64,000 bases of DNA from Roseiconus nitratireducens (GCF_008629675.1 NZ_VWOX01000011.1:124001-188000), one strand, 5' to 3'; shown: positions 27,900 to 37,554, numbered from the stretch's first letter. Made by a program: numbers and translations. The notes: generated from the sequence alone by a model not told the origin.

Positions 27900-28388
27900 A
27901 TGAGCGATGTGATTTTAGACGACGTCGACGAAGCCGAGGACGACTTTGAGTTGCCGCGGAAGAAGCGCGATGATGACGAGATGGACATCACGCCGATGAT
28001 CGACATCACGTTTCTGTTGCTGATCTTTTTCGTCGTCTGTTCGAAGATGGATCCGACGCAAATGGGTGAAATCCCCGAGGCCACCAACGGCATCGCCATC
28101 AGCGCCAAGGAATCCGCCGTCGTGTTCATCGAGCCAGCCGGCGGTGACAAAGTCACGCTCAAACGCATCGACGGCACCGAATTCAGCAGCGATGAAGAAA
28201 CACAGACTTCCGAGCTGATCGAATACATCGCCGAAGAACTTAAAAGCACGTTGGGGCAGGAAAAAAACCACGTGATGATCATGGGAGATGCGGACGTCCG
28301 GGTGGCCGAGGTGACCCGAGTGCAGAAAATCATCGGGGACGCGTTTGAAGACATCGATTCGACCTACATCGCCGTCAAAGAACAGTGA
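27900..28388 (+). CDS. ExbD/TolR-family protein (first copy)
   Basis: A 162-residue biopolymer-transport subunit. The cytoplasmic N-terminus is unusually acidic then basic (DDVDEAEDDFELPRKKRDDD), followed by the family motif MDITPMIDITFLLLIFFVV with the proton-carrying Asp at residue 35. A periplasmic domain of about 110 residues follows. It begins 5 bases after the ExbB gene, so coupling is likely. It carries a Cys just after the membrane helix (VVCSKM). The partner is presumably the ExbB protein upstream. Confidence 0.94.
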   Translation: MSDVILDDVDEAEDDFELPRKKRDDDEMDITPMIDITFLLLIFFVVCSKMDPTQMGEIPEATNGIAISAKESAVVFIEPAGGDKVTLKRIDGTEFSSDEETQTSELIEYIAEELKSTLGQEKNHVMIMGDADVRVAEVTRVQKIIGDAFEDIDSTYIAVKEQ

Positions 28389-28810
28389 AGCGTTTAGAAA
28401 CGTCGCCGTCGGAGATGACGCCCCTGGTCGATGTCACGTTGTTGATCCTGATTTTTTTCATGATCACCGCGTCCTTTGCCCCCGGCAAAGGGCTGGAGTT
28501 CCCTGCCCGGGAAAACGATTCGACCGGTCGCGCCGTACAGAACGATGCTTCCCGGGTGGCCAGATTGACGGTCGATCCGGACGGCACGTTCTTTTTGGCC
28601 GCTGTCGACTGGCAACGAGCGCTGAGCGGAAAGCAGGACCTGATCAAGCATTTGAAGCACTTGAAATCCGAATACCGCGAACAAATTGAATTGCAGATCG
28701 CCGTTGATCCCCGGGCCCGTTTGCAGCGGCTGGTCGACGCCGTCGATGCCGCCGCCCTGGCCGGCTTCGAACGAACCGAGCTGTCGACCTTGACCCCTGA
28801 ATTGATCTGA
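28385..28810 (+). CDS. ExbD/TolR-family protein (second copy)
   Basis: A 141-residue ExbD with a GTG start that overlaps the stop of the first copy (GTGA), so it is translationally coupled. The cytoplasmic segment is only about ten residues (MKRLETSPSE), followed by MTPLVDVTLLILIFFMIT with the conserved Asp at residue 16. The periplasmic domain starts SFAPGKGLEFPAREND. Sequence divergence from the first and third copies is large outside the membrane motif, which argues for distinct roles rather than a recent duplication. Confidence 0.93.
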   Translation: MKRLETSPSEMTPLVDVTLLILIFFMITASFAPGKGLEFPARENDSTGRAVQNDASRVARLTVDPDGTFFLAAVDWQRALSGKQDLIKHLKHLKSEYREQIELQIAVDPRARLQRLVDAVDAAALAGFERTELSTLTPELI

Positions 28811-28842
28811 CCGTTCCCGAGCCACCCCTTTTCATCCAGCGC

Positions 28843-29640
28843 ATGTCCATCCCCGTCACCTGTCCGCAATGCGGCGCGATCAACAAGGTCAACGAATCGT
28901 TGGCCGGCCGACGCTTTCGTTGCCCTGAATGCGATACCGCGGTGCACGTGCCGGAGCGTGAGATCGAACAATCGCCGCCCCCGTTGCCCGAAAAATCGCG
29001 GTCGAAGGCCAAACGGATCCAACGCGAAACATCCGCCGCCGACCACACCACTTCCGCACCGGAGATCGGCGAATCGATTGCCGAATCGCCCGCGGTGCCC
29101 GCCCCCGGCGGACTGCCGCCCTCCACCGCAGCCGAGCCGGGGCCGCAACCTGACGCGGCCTCAATCGTTCCCGGCGGGGACGACTGGGAAGACGACGAAC
29201 CAGTGCTGCAACGCAGCAAGCGGGATGAAGAGGAATTGGACATGACGCCGATGGTCGACGTCACCTTCCTGCTGTTGATCTTCTTCATGGTCACCGCCGC
29301 GTTCAGCCTGCAAAAGTCGATCGAGATGCCAAGGCAACAGACCGACGCCCCCAGCACGACCGTCGTCGAGGAAGAAGAGGAAGACCTGGAAATGGTCGAA
29401 GTCCAAGTCGACGAATTCGGCTCCTTTCTGGTGCTGGCGCCGGATTGGGAACAGGAAACCCCCGGAAAACAGAACTTGATCACCGCCCTCAAACGCGCCA
29501 TCGAAGGTAGCAGCGGGATGCGGCTGGTGATCAAGGTCCACGAACAATGCAAACTGCAATACCTGGTCGACGCAATGGATGCGGGCACCATCGCCGGATA
29601 CGCCGAAACCCAGGTGACCCAGGTTGAGGAATTCGACTAG
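28843..29640 (+). CDS. ExbD/TolR-family protein with N-terminal zinc ribbon (third copy)
   Basis: A 265-residue fusion. Residues 5-32 form a zinc ribbon with Cys7, Cys10, Cys27 and Cys30 (CPQC...CPEC), in the same style as short planctomycete ribbons. Residues about 36-118 are a Pro/Ala/Glu-rich linker. A typical ExbD follows (LDMTPMVDVTFLLLIFFMVT, conserved Asp139) with a periplasmic domain to the end. The ribbon must lie in the cytoplasm, an uncommon addition that could link the motor to a cytosolic partner or sense metal (inference). Third in a row after the ExbB gene. Confidence 0.93.
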   Translation: MSIPVTCPQCGAINKVNESLAGRRFRCPECDTAVHVPEREIEQSPPPLPEKSRSKAKRIQRETSAADHTTSAPEIGESIAESPAVPAPGGLPPSTAAEPGPQPDAASIVPGGDDWEDDEPVLQRSKRDEEELDMTPMVDVTFLLLIFFMVTAAFSLQKSIEMPRQQTDAPSTTVVEEEEEDLEMVEVQVDEFGSFLVLAPDWEQETPGKQNLITALKRAIEGSSGMRLVIKVHEQCKLQYLVDAMDAGTIAGYAETQVTQVEEFD

Positions 29641-29823
29641 GGACAAGTGAAAAACCACCGCGGGAATCACCGGAATATCGACGACGGGCAGTAGCGCCGC
29701 GTCCGATCCGATTCCGGTTCCTCCCGCTGCAACCGATTGCGTCCCGGCCGGTTTTCGAAACCATTCGGCCGACGGCACGCGAACCCAACGATCTACTGAC
29801 AGCCAACCCTTTTCATATCAACG

Positions 29824-32800
29824 ATGCTTGCTAACGAATTAATCGATCGCCTGGAACGACGTGGGTTGTTGGACCAGGAAATCATCGAGGCCCTCCGAGA
29901 ACAACTCCAACAGGGTGGCGCCCGCGTCACGCCGGAAGCCGTTGCGAAATTGCTTGTCGACAACGGTCAGCTGACCCGGTTTCAAGCCACCAAATTGATC
30001 GGGGAGTTGCGCAGCAGCGAGTACGCCGACGAATCGACGATCGCGGCGGCGGAGATCGTCGAAGATGACCTGGGGCTGTTGGACGATTCTTCGGCCGAAC
30101 CACTGGAGGTGGAAGCCGTTCCGGTCGACGCGGAATCCGATCCGTTCGGGGGCCCTTTCGATTCCGCCCCGATGGCCGAACCGGTCGGCACCGCCGACAA
30201 CGGTTCCCAAGCCGCGGGCATGGCCTTGGGCGAGGACGCTGGACTGGGAAGCGACCGGCCGCGGGCCCGACGTACCAAACCCGAGCCGACCAAAAGCCAG
30301 TGGGATTCGTTCAAGGTTTACGGCTTTCTGGGGATCATCGGTTTCTTGGTCCTGTCGGGCGCCGGGCTGTATTTCTTGCTCTCCAGAGGCAACGCCGACG
30401 ACCGCATCAAGATGGCCAACGAGCTCTACGACCAGCAGAACTACACCGGTGCGCAGGAACGCTACTTGGAATTCCTGGACGCGTTCGGAGACAGCAACGA
30501 ACACAGTTCCCTGGCGCGAACTCGCGTGACAATGACCGAACTGTATCGGGCCGAAGGCATGTCGGATCCGACTTACGCGTTGCAACTGGCGAAGGAAAAA
30601 CTGCCGGAGATCGAGAACGAGGAGGGGCTCAACGAGGAGCGTGGCAACCTGGCGGCGTTGCTGGTCGACATCGCCGAAAACATCGCCAACGAAGCGTCGG
30701 AGAAATCGGAAACCGCCGCCAAACGCGAACTGCTTGAGAAGCTGGAGGAGCAAATCCAGTTGACCGAAAATCCGATGTACATGACCGGCGCGATGCGCAC
30801 GACCCTGTCGGGACGAATGAAGGAAATCGAGGAGGCGCGGGGCCGCGTCCAACGCGACATCAACCGCAACGAGCGTCTGGACGCCGCGGTCGATCAGATG
30901 ACCAAATTGCTGGACGCCAAAAGCACCAAACAGGCTTACGACGTCCGCTTCGAATTGTTGCGAGATTTCCCCGAACTGGCCGATAACGAACGGCTGGCAA
31001 AGTTGATCAAGCGGGCCAGCGAAATTCAACAGGAACTGGTCGAGTCGTCGGCCGAACTGCCGGAGCAGATTCCGGCGGGGAAGGAATCGGAACTGAAACT
31101 GATCGTGCTCAACGCACGGGAAGGCGAACGCGTTCCGGACTTGCGTGACGAAGTCATTTTCATCCGTTCCAAAGGATCGGTGCTGGCCCTCAACGGCGAA
31201 GACGGAACCCTGCTGTGGCGTCGCTATGTCGGTTACACCCAAGACCACAGCCCGGTCCGCCTGGATGACGGGACCGCCGTCCTGCTGAGCGAATCCTCCG
31301 CGTTGTCGGTGGAGCGTTGCGACGGCCGCTCCGGCGACGTCGACTGGCGGGTGAAGATCGGCGAACCGTTCAATCAACCGGTCGTGGAGGATGACGAGAT
31401 TTACGTGGCGACCGAATCGGGCCGGTTGGTCAGCCTGGACGCGACGACCGGCGACGCCCGCTGGGCCAAACAGATCCCGCAGTCGTTGGAAGTCGGACCG
31501 GGCGTGGATCGCCGCAACAGCATCGCCTACATCCCCGGGGATCACAGCAACCTGTACGTGCTCAACAGCCGTGACGGCAGCAGCATCGAAAGCTTTTACA
31601 CCGGCCACGCCGCCGGCACGATCGTGGTGCCTCCGATCCCGATGCTGGAGCACCTGTTTGTCGTTGAAAACAAAGGCCCCGATTACTGCCTGGTCCACAT
31701 CCTGGGGGTCGATCCGGACGGCCGGAACGTCCGCAAAGCCCAAGACCCGATCCGCATGTCGGGCAACGTCGTCGTTTCGCCGATCGTCGCCCAGCAACGG
31801 CGGCTGATCGTGTTAACCGACCTGGGAGAGATCGCGGTCTTCGATGTCGAAGTCACGTCGGAAACGGAAAAGGTTTCCGTGGTGGCTAAACAGTTGGCGT
31901 CTTACTCGGCTCCGACCCTGACCCAGATGGCGGTGGGACGCAGCCAGATGTGGACCACCGGTTCGCGAATCGGACGATACGAGTTGCAGGTCAACCGCGG
32001 CCGTGTCGTCCCGGATTGGTTCCAACACGAAGGGGACACGTTCATCGGCCAACCCTTGGCCATCGGTGAGGCATTGGTGCACGCCCGCCAGCTTCGCGGC
32101 ACCAGTGGTTTGCGCGTCTCCGCCGTCGATCCGAAGACCGGCGAAGAACTGTGGCGCAACGACATCGGCGCCCCCGTCGTGATGGTCAAACAGACCGACG
32201 CCGGCGTGCACGCCCTGACCAGTCAGGCGGCCCTGTACGAATTGGACGCCCAGGCGTTGCAAACCGGTGCCACCCGGGCCCCGTTGGAAAATCGCGGCGG
32301 CTCCGGAGTGATCATGCGGTTCGAGAACCCGCTGGCGATTGATGAACAGCGGAGCGTGCTGATCAATAAAGCCAGCGGCGAAGGTGGACAGCAGGTCGCG
32401 ATCTATGACCCGACACGCAACACCGAAAAACTGCGGCTGGTCAGTTTGAACCTGCTGTCGGGCAAACCGTCCGGGCCAGGACTGGTTGCCGGCGGCGGCT
32501 TGTTTCTCCCGCTCAACACCGGTCGGGCCGTCGTGATGAATTACCTCACCGGGTCCCAATTGGGCAGCCCTTTCCAACCGGTCAGCGACCCGGTCGGCGA
32601 GGTCTGGTGGTCCAACGTGGTGCGTGTGCCGGATGACCCGGGACAGGTGGTCCTGACCGACAGCCGCAAATGGCTGTACCGGTTGCGGGTTGGCGACCAG
32701 ATGAAAGAGCTTGCCGAAGCGGAATTGCCGCAACCCACCCTGGGCACCATCGCCGGCGTCGGCAACGTGTTGATGGCCGCGGTCAGCGGACCTGCCGCCG

Positions 32801-33210
32801 ATTCGATCGTCGGTCACGACCTGATCGATTTGAAGCAGAAGTTCCAAACCCAGATGGATGGCCGAGTGATCTGGGGGCCGGCGGCAGCCGGGCAGCAGGG
32901 ATTGGTCCTGACCGACGACCACGTTTTGCGTGGAATTGCTCCCGGCGACGGCAAGCTGACGTACTCCATTCCCGTTCCCAAAGGCCTGCCCGTCGGCGAC
33001 CCGTTGATTCACGACGGGTCTCTGATCCTGGCATCGGATTCCGGTTGGGTCATCGTCGTCGACGCCTCGACGGGAGAACTCAAGGGCAAGACCGAACTGG
33101 GCCAGCCGCTGTCGGCTACACCGATGGTGTTGAAGGATCGCCTGCTGGTCCCCGGGGCCGAAGGCGTGGTGTACGTGATCCCGATTCCCAGCGAGGTCGA
33201 AGGCGAATGA
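29824..33210 (+). CDS. Membrane-anchored PQQ-like beta-propeller protein
   Basis: An 1128-residue protein. Residues 1-62 form a small helical domain (LIDRLERRGLLDQEIIEAL, LLVDNGQLTRFQATKLIGEL) that resembles the N-terminus of many planctomycete Ser/Thr kinases. An acidic linker leads to a membrane helix at about 165-187. Extracytoplasmic residues about 190-410 are helical and TPR-like. From about 420 to the end are PQQ-type propeller blades (GEDGTLLWRRYVGY, DATTGDARWAKQIP, DPKTGEELWRNDIG). Such propellers usually scaffold protein complexes or bind cell-wall material; a redox role is not indicated. It is separated from the ExbD gene by 183 bases, and the next gene overlaps its stop by four. 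Confidence 0.88.
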   Translation: MLANELIDRLERRGLLDQEIIEALREQLQQGGARVTPEAVAKLLVDNGQLTRFQATKLIGELRSSEYADESTIAAAEIVEDDLGLLDDSSAEPLEVEAVPVDAESDPFGGPFDSAPMAEPVGTADNGSQAAGMALGEDAGLGSDRPRARRTKPEPTKSQWDSFKVYGFLGIIGFLVLSGAGLYFLLSRGNADDRIKMANELYDQQNYTGAQERYLEFLDAFGDSNEHSSLARTRVTMTELYRAEGMSDPTYALQLAKEKLPEIENEEGLNEERGNLAALLVDIAENIANEASEKSETAAKRELLEKLEEQIQLTENPMYMTGAMRTTLSGRMKEIEEARGRVQRDINRNERLDAAVDQMTKLLDAKSTKQAYDVRFELLRDFPELADNERLAKLIKRASEIQQELVESSAELPEQIPAGKESELKLIVLNAREGERVPDLRDEVIFIRSKGSVLALNGEDGTLLWRRYVGYTQDHSPVRLDDGTAVLLSESSALSVERCDGRSGDVDWRVKIGEPFNQPVVEDDEIYVATESGRLVSLDATTGDARWAKQIPQSLEVGPGVDRRNSIAYIPGDHSNLYVLNSRDGSSIESFYTGHAAGTIVVPPIPMLEHLFVVENKGPDYCLVHILGVDPDGRNVRKAQDPIRMSGNVVVSPIVAQQRRLIVLTDLGEIAVFDVEVTSETEKVSVVAKQLASYSAPTLTQMAVGRSQMWTTGSRIGRYELQVNRGRVVPDWFQHEGDTFIGQPLAIGEALVHARQLRGTSGLRVSAVDPKTGEELWRNDIGAPVVMVKQTDAGVHALTSQAALYELDAQALQTGATRAPLENRGGSGVIMRFENPLAIDEQRSVLINKASGEGGQQVAIYDPTRNTEKLRLVSLNLLSGKPSGPGLVAGGGLFLPLNTGRAVVMNYLTGSQLGSPFQPVSDPVGEVWWSNVVRVPDDPGQVVLTDSRKWLYRLRVGDQMKELAEAELPQPTLGTIAGVGNVLMAAVSGPAADSIVGHDLIDLKQKFQTQMDGRVIWGPAAAGQQGLVLTDDHVLRGIAPGDGKLTYSIPVPKGLPVGDPLIHDGSLILASDSGWVIVVDASTGELKGKTELGQPLSATPMVLKDRLLVPGAEGVVYVIPIPSEVEGE

Positions 33211-35633
33211 TTCACCGACAGAATCGCGAACAAACGACGACGCCCACCTCCGCGCCGCCGGCCCCCCCAGCAACGCGATGCCGCGCGTTTGGCCGGATTG
33301 TCGCTTGTGCCGTGTTCGCCGTCGGACTGGTCGCCGGCGTCTTCGGGCCGCTGGCCGCCGTGGCGCACGCGCAGTTGTTGACCTACGCCGAATCCGGAGA
33401 ACCGGAAGACCCGGGACTGGGACTGCTGCAGGAGGAACCGCACGACATCATCTATTTCACCGAAGCCTCCGGCGGCGGCTGGGCCAAAGTGCGGCTGTTG
33501 CCGATCCGCGAGATCCCCAGCGATCGAAAAGGCACGCTTCGATTTTCCATCCTGGGGTTCGAGACCGACGAGTTTGTCGCCAAGTGGGGCGACATCGATC
33601 GGATCGATTTCTGGGAGAAACGGCTGGAGCGGGAAACCGCCGAACGCATCGCGGCCGACGACTTCACCGGCGCCTATCCGTTCCTGTCGATCCTGATCCG
33701 GGACTACCCGCGGCGCAAAGGGCTGGACGAACTGCGGGCCAATTTCTTGTGGCGGAACGCAATCCAACGGGCCAACAACCGCGAACGCGCCGAGTCGCTG
33801 GCGATGCTGGAAGAACTGCACCGTTTCGCTCCCGACTTCAAACAGTCCCAGGTGCTCAAGGCCATCAGCCTGACCACCGGCGCCGTGATGCAGTCGCTGG
33901 TCGATGAAGGCCAGCTGGATACCGCGCAACAGTTGCTGGCGCGGCTCAAACAGGATTACGGCAACTTCAACCTGGACGCCATCGGCAAGTGGGACGGCGA
34001 GTTCCTGAAGATGGCCCAGGAGAAACGCCAGGAAGCGATCGAAGCCGCCAGGCAGAAGGACTATAGGGTCGCCCGCAAGCTGGCCCGCGAAAGCCTGTAC
34101 CTGAAACCGGACATCAGCGGCGGCAAGGAACTGATCCAAAAGATTGACCAGGTCTATCCCCTGGTCAACGTCGGCGTGCTGCAAAGTGCCCGGGTTTACG
34201 ACCCGGTGCGGATGGACAACTGGGCCGCACGGCGTGCCGGCCGACTGTTGTATCGGACACTGTTTGAAATTCAGGGAGCGGCTCCGGAAGGGGGTGAATA
34301 CGAGTTCCTGTTCGGATCCACCCAGACGACTCCCGACCGCCAAGTGTTGGAATTGAACTTGGAACTGGAAAAGCTGCAAACGCCGCTGAGCGAGATCCAA
34401 GTCGACTACCTGGCCGATCAACTGGCGATGCGTGCCGACCCGGAATCGGAAACCTACTTTTCCCCTTGGGCCGCAGCGGTCATCGGCATCGGCATCGACG
34501 GACCGCGACGCGTCGAGTGCGTGCTGCGTCGGCCGCACGTGCTGCCAACCTGCTTGTTGCAACTGAAGGTCGACGCCAGTTGGTTCGGCGGCGAGGAAGA
34601 CGGCCCGACCGGCGACTATCGGATCGGATCGGTCGAAGATGCCGAATCCAGGTTTGTGCTGACCGACCAGGCCCGGCAGGCGAATTCCGACAGCGGCAAG
34701 CCAAGAGAAATCGTTGAAATCCGATGCGACTCCGGGTCCGAAGCGGTCTCCAAACTGCTGCAGGGCGAAATCGACGTGCTCGATCAACTGTTCCCCGCCG
34801 ACGCGTTGCGGTTGAAGTCGCGACGTGACGTGAAAGTCGTCGAGTATCCGTTGCCGACGATTCACATGCTTGTGCCCTGTTCGGACCACGAGTTTCTGGC
34901 GGACAAGAATTTTCGTCGGGCGCTGCTGTATGGAATCGACCGCGAAGACATCCTGAAGGGTGAATTGCTGGAGAACCTGGAATCGCCCGGCTGCAAAGTC
35001 CTGTCGGGGCCCTTCCCCGCCGGAATGGATCTGAACGATCCGCTCGGCTATGCCTATGACCCCAGCATCCTGCCGCGACGGTTTGAACCCAGCCTGGCGC
35101 AGTTGTTGGTCGAATTGAGCAAGACGCTGAAAACGACCGCCGCCGAGAAGAAAAAGGAACCGGCGCCGAAACTGCGTCCGATCCGACTGGCCTTTCCCGC
35201 CGACAACCTGTCACGCGTCGCCTGCGAGGCCATTCGCAGCCAGTGGCAGCTGATCGGTTTGGAGGTCGAATTGGTTCAACTGCCCGTGGGACGCTCGTTC
35301 CCCGAACCGGACACGGCGGACATCGTCTACGTCTCGGCAGCCATCTGGGAACCCATCATCGATGCACGACGCCTGCTGGGCCCCCGCGGGCTGGCCAAAA
35401 GCGAGGATCAGCTGATCGGATTGGGCTTGCGACGGCTGGAAGAAGCACGCAATTGGCGCGAAGTCCGCGACCGATTGTTGGACCTGCACGCGATCTCGCA
35501 CCACGAATTGCCGGTGTTGCCGCTGTGGCAAATGGTGGACTCTTATGCTTACCGCCGCAACCTGACCGGGCTGGGCAGCCGAATCGTGTCGCTCTACCAG
35601 AACGCGGGAAACTGGAGATTGGATTTTGACTGA
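33207..35633 (+). CDS. Exported protein with helical N-domain and ABC-type (family 5) solute-binding domain
   Basis: An 808-residue protein from the ATG at 33207, which overlaps the propeller gene stop (ATGA). A signal peptide ends near residue 56 (VGLVAGVFGPLAAVAHAQ). Residues about 70-320 form a helical repeat region with acidic loops. From about 330 onward the pattern is that of extracellular solute-binding family 5 (LLYRTLFEIQGAAP, GEIDVLDQLFPADALRL, FLADKNFRRALLYGIDREDI, FPADNLSRVACEAIRSQW, RLLDLHAISHHELPVLPLWQ), proteins that bind oligopeptides or nickel for import. No ABC permease or ATPase lies nearby, so it may have been recruited as a binding module of the Exb machine (inference). 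Confidence 0.88.
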   Translation: MIHRQNREQTTTPTSAPPAPPATRCRAFGRIVACAVFAVGLVAGVFGPLAAVAHAQLLTYAESGEPEDPGLGLLQEEPHDIIYFTEASGGGWAKVRLLPIREIPSDRKGTLRFSILGFETDEFVAKWGDIDRIDFWEKRLERETAERIAADDFTGAYPFLSILIRDYPRRKGLDELRANFLWRNAIQRANNRERAESLAMLEELHRFAPDFKQSQVLKAISLTTGAVMQSLVDEGQLDTAQQLLARLKQDYGNFNLDAIGKWDGEFLKMAQEKRQEAIEAARQKDYRVARKLARESLYLKPDISGGKELIQKIDQVYPLVNVGVLQSARVYDPVRMDNWAARRAGRLLYRTLFEIQGAAPEGGEYEFLFGSTQTTPDRQVLELNLELEKLQTPLSEIQVDYLADQLAMRADPESETYFSPWAAAVIGIGIDGPRRVECVLRRPHVLPTCLLQLKVDASWFGGEEDGPTGDYRIGSVEDAESRFVLTDQARQANSDSGKPREIVEIRCDSGSEAVSKLLQGEIDVLDQLFPADALRLKSRRDVKVVEYPLPTIHMLVPCSDHEFLADKNFRRALLYGIDREDILKGELLENLESPGCKVLSGPFPAGMDLNDPLGYAYDPSILPRRFEPSLAQLLVELSKTLKTTAAEKKKEPAPKLRPIRLAFPADNLSRVACEAIRSQWQLIGLEVELVQLPVGRSFPEPDTADIVYVSAAIWEPIIDARRLLGPRGLAKSEDQLIGLGLRRLEEARNWREVRDRLLDLHAISHHELPVLPLWQMVDSYAYRRNLTGLGSRIVSLYQNAGNWRLDFD

Positions 35634-37527
35634 CCTACGACCGAGCCGCTGGCTATGCGTTGTCGCGGTAGTGCTCGCGCTGGCATCGCTGTTTTCGCTG
35701 CCAAGTCTTTCGGCAGCGGATGTCGCATCCGCTGCGTCCGATTCGACCGCTTCCGATCCGACCGATGCTCCCGAAGAGTCCGAGGAGGACGAAGAAGAAC
35801 TGCAGACGGGACAGCCTTGGGATTACTCGCCCTATCGCGTCTTGATCTGGATCGCTTCCCGCGATGCCCGCATCAACGCGCAAACCGTTCATCACTCCCT
35901 GGCCGAATACCTGGATCGGGATTTCAACTCGATCTGGCGAACGACCATCACCGATGCGCCGGCATCGGTCCAGACGGCCGCCTTCCGATCCATGGACGAT
36001 CTGACCTACGACCAGATCGCGGCTTCCGATCCGGTGATTGCCGTCAAACGCGATCACGAGGATGCCATCCGAATCCAAACCGTCAAATCGCTGCCCCGTT
36101 ATGTACAAGCCGTGCCCGTCACCAGCGGCACGCGCAACGACGTGTTGCGACGGGCGGAAGCATTTGGCGACCCGTCGCTTGGCGGTGCCGCCTCGGTCTT
36201 GAAGACGTTTGACGGCGACGCGCTGGCGTTGGCCAAAACCTGGAACGACCCTTCCACCGAAGCAATGCTCGTGACCCGCGGCAAGGCATCCACCTTCGAA
36301 AAGCCCGGGGCCAAAATTCTGACCCTGCCGATTACCGAATTGGTTGAGACGGCGGTTGAAGAGTACGACAAGATCTTTGTGGTTCGCGTGGATGGTCCGA
36401 GCACCAGCCCGACCCGCAGACCGTCCGTCACCGTCGCCGAGTTGGAGACGTTGATGCGATACTTCGGCGCTCCGGTAACCACGCCGTATTCGGGACCGCA
36501 CGATCTGGCGTCGGTGATCGGCTACACCGTCACCGAGGCGTTCGCGCCGATGGTGCGGATCGACGATGCGGGTCAGGACACGGCCACCGGAATGGTCCGT
36601 GCCGCCAACTTGATCTTGGATCCGGAATCACCGGCCGCGGTCCCCGTCGGCAGCGCGCTGATGCCGATGATTCGAAAGAACAATCGCGAGGGAAACCCGA
36701 TTTCCATCGGGCCGATCGAGTGGGCCTACCTGATCGCAACCGAAAAGGACGGGCGCGACATCAAGATGGATTATTACTCGGGCCGTCCGGGTGGTCTGCA
36801 AGGTCGCAAGAATAAACGCACGTTCAAGATGGCGATGCTGCTGCACCCGCAAGACGACTCCACCCTGCTTCGTCTGCACGCCAAGGGGCGGGAGGACGAA
36901 CCGCTGATCGGATACGAATTGTACGAACGGGAGCTCAATAGCAAGTCGATGACCTTCGTCGGCCGGACCGACTGGAACGGGCGGCTGGCAATCCAAAAGA
37001 CCGACAACCCGCTCCGCCTGCTGTACGTGAAGAACGGGGGCGCCGTCCTGGCCCGGCTCCCCATGGTTCCCGGCCTGACCGAGATGGAAGTCGCCGACCT
37101 GAGCGGTGACGATATGCGATTGCAGGCCGAGGCGTACATCCGCGGCGTCCAGAACGCGATCGTCGACCTGGTCGCCATCCGCAAACTGCTGGCCGCCCGA
37201 ATCCGACTGCGTCTCCGCGAAGGCAAAATGAAAGAAGCCGAAGACTTGCTGAACGCTTTGCGCGAGCAACCGACCAACGAACAGTTGGCCAACGACATGG
37301 GGAAGAAGCAGGGTGACTTTTTGAAAGCGATTGGCAACCGCAACGTCAACCAGCGACGGAAAGTCGATGACATGTTCAAGGTCACCCGAGAAATGCTGGG
37401 CAAGCAGATCAACCCGGCGGTGATCCGCGACCTGGAAGCCGATGTCAACGCGGCACGGGATAACGGAGGCAAACTGCCTGCGGAGGAAGAGGATCAGCCG
37501 GAAACGCAAGACGCCTCGCAAGGCTGA
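35626..37527 (+). CDS. Exported protein of unknown function, last gene of Exb cluster
   Basis: A 633-residue protein. The best start is the TTG at 35626, overlapping the previous gene by 8 bases: it gives a clean signal peptide (WLCVVAVVLALASLFSLPSLSA), GGAG lies upstream, and no ATG precedes the mature region. An acidic linker (about 40-60) is followed by a mixed alpha/beta domain (PYRVLIWIASRDARINAQTVHHSLAEYL onward) and a C-terminal helical region rich in Lys/Arg/Glu (about 510-620). I do not recognise the family. Its position at the end of the operon suggests a periplasmic or outer-face component. Confidence 0.8.
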   Translation: MTDLRPSRWLCVVAVVLALASLFSLPSLSAADVASAASDSTASDPTDAPEESEEDEEELQTGQPWDYSPYRVLIWIASRDARINAQTVHHSLAEYLDRDFNSIWRTTITDAPASVQTAAFRSMDDLTYDQIAASDPVIAVKRDHEDAIRIQTVKSLPRYVQAVPVTSGTRNDVLRRAEAFGDPSLGGAASVLKTFDGDALALAKTWNDPSTEAMLVTRGKASTFEKPGAKILTLPITELVETAVEEYDKIFVVRVDGPSTSPTRRPSVTVAELETLMRYFGAPVTTPYSGPHDLASVIGYTVTEAFAPMVRIDDAGQDTATGMVRAANLILDPESPAAVPVGSALMPMIRKNNREGNPISIGPIEWAYLIATEKDGRDIKMDYYSGRPGGLQGRKNKRTFKMAMLLHPQDDSTLLRLHAKGREDEPLIGYELYERELNSKSMTFVGRTDWNGRLAIQKTDNPLRLLYVKNGGAVLARLPMVPGLTEMEVADLSGDDMRLQAEAYIRGVQNAIVDLVAIRKLLAARIRLRLREGKMKEAEDLLNALREQPTNEQLANDMGKKQGDFLKAIGNRNVNQRRKVDDMFKVTREMLGKQINPAVIRDLEADVNAARDNGGKLPAEEEDQPETQDASQG

Positions 37528-37554
37528 GCCACCCCGCTCGGCCGGTTTCGCCCG

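Noticed and set aside
32670..33206. N-terminal extension of the solute-binding gene by 179 codons
   Set aside because: It overlaps the propeller gene in another frame; the ATG at 33207 begins a proper signal peptide and overlaps the previous stop by four bases.
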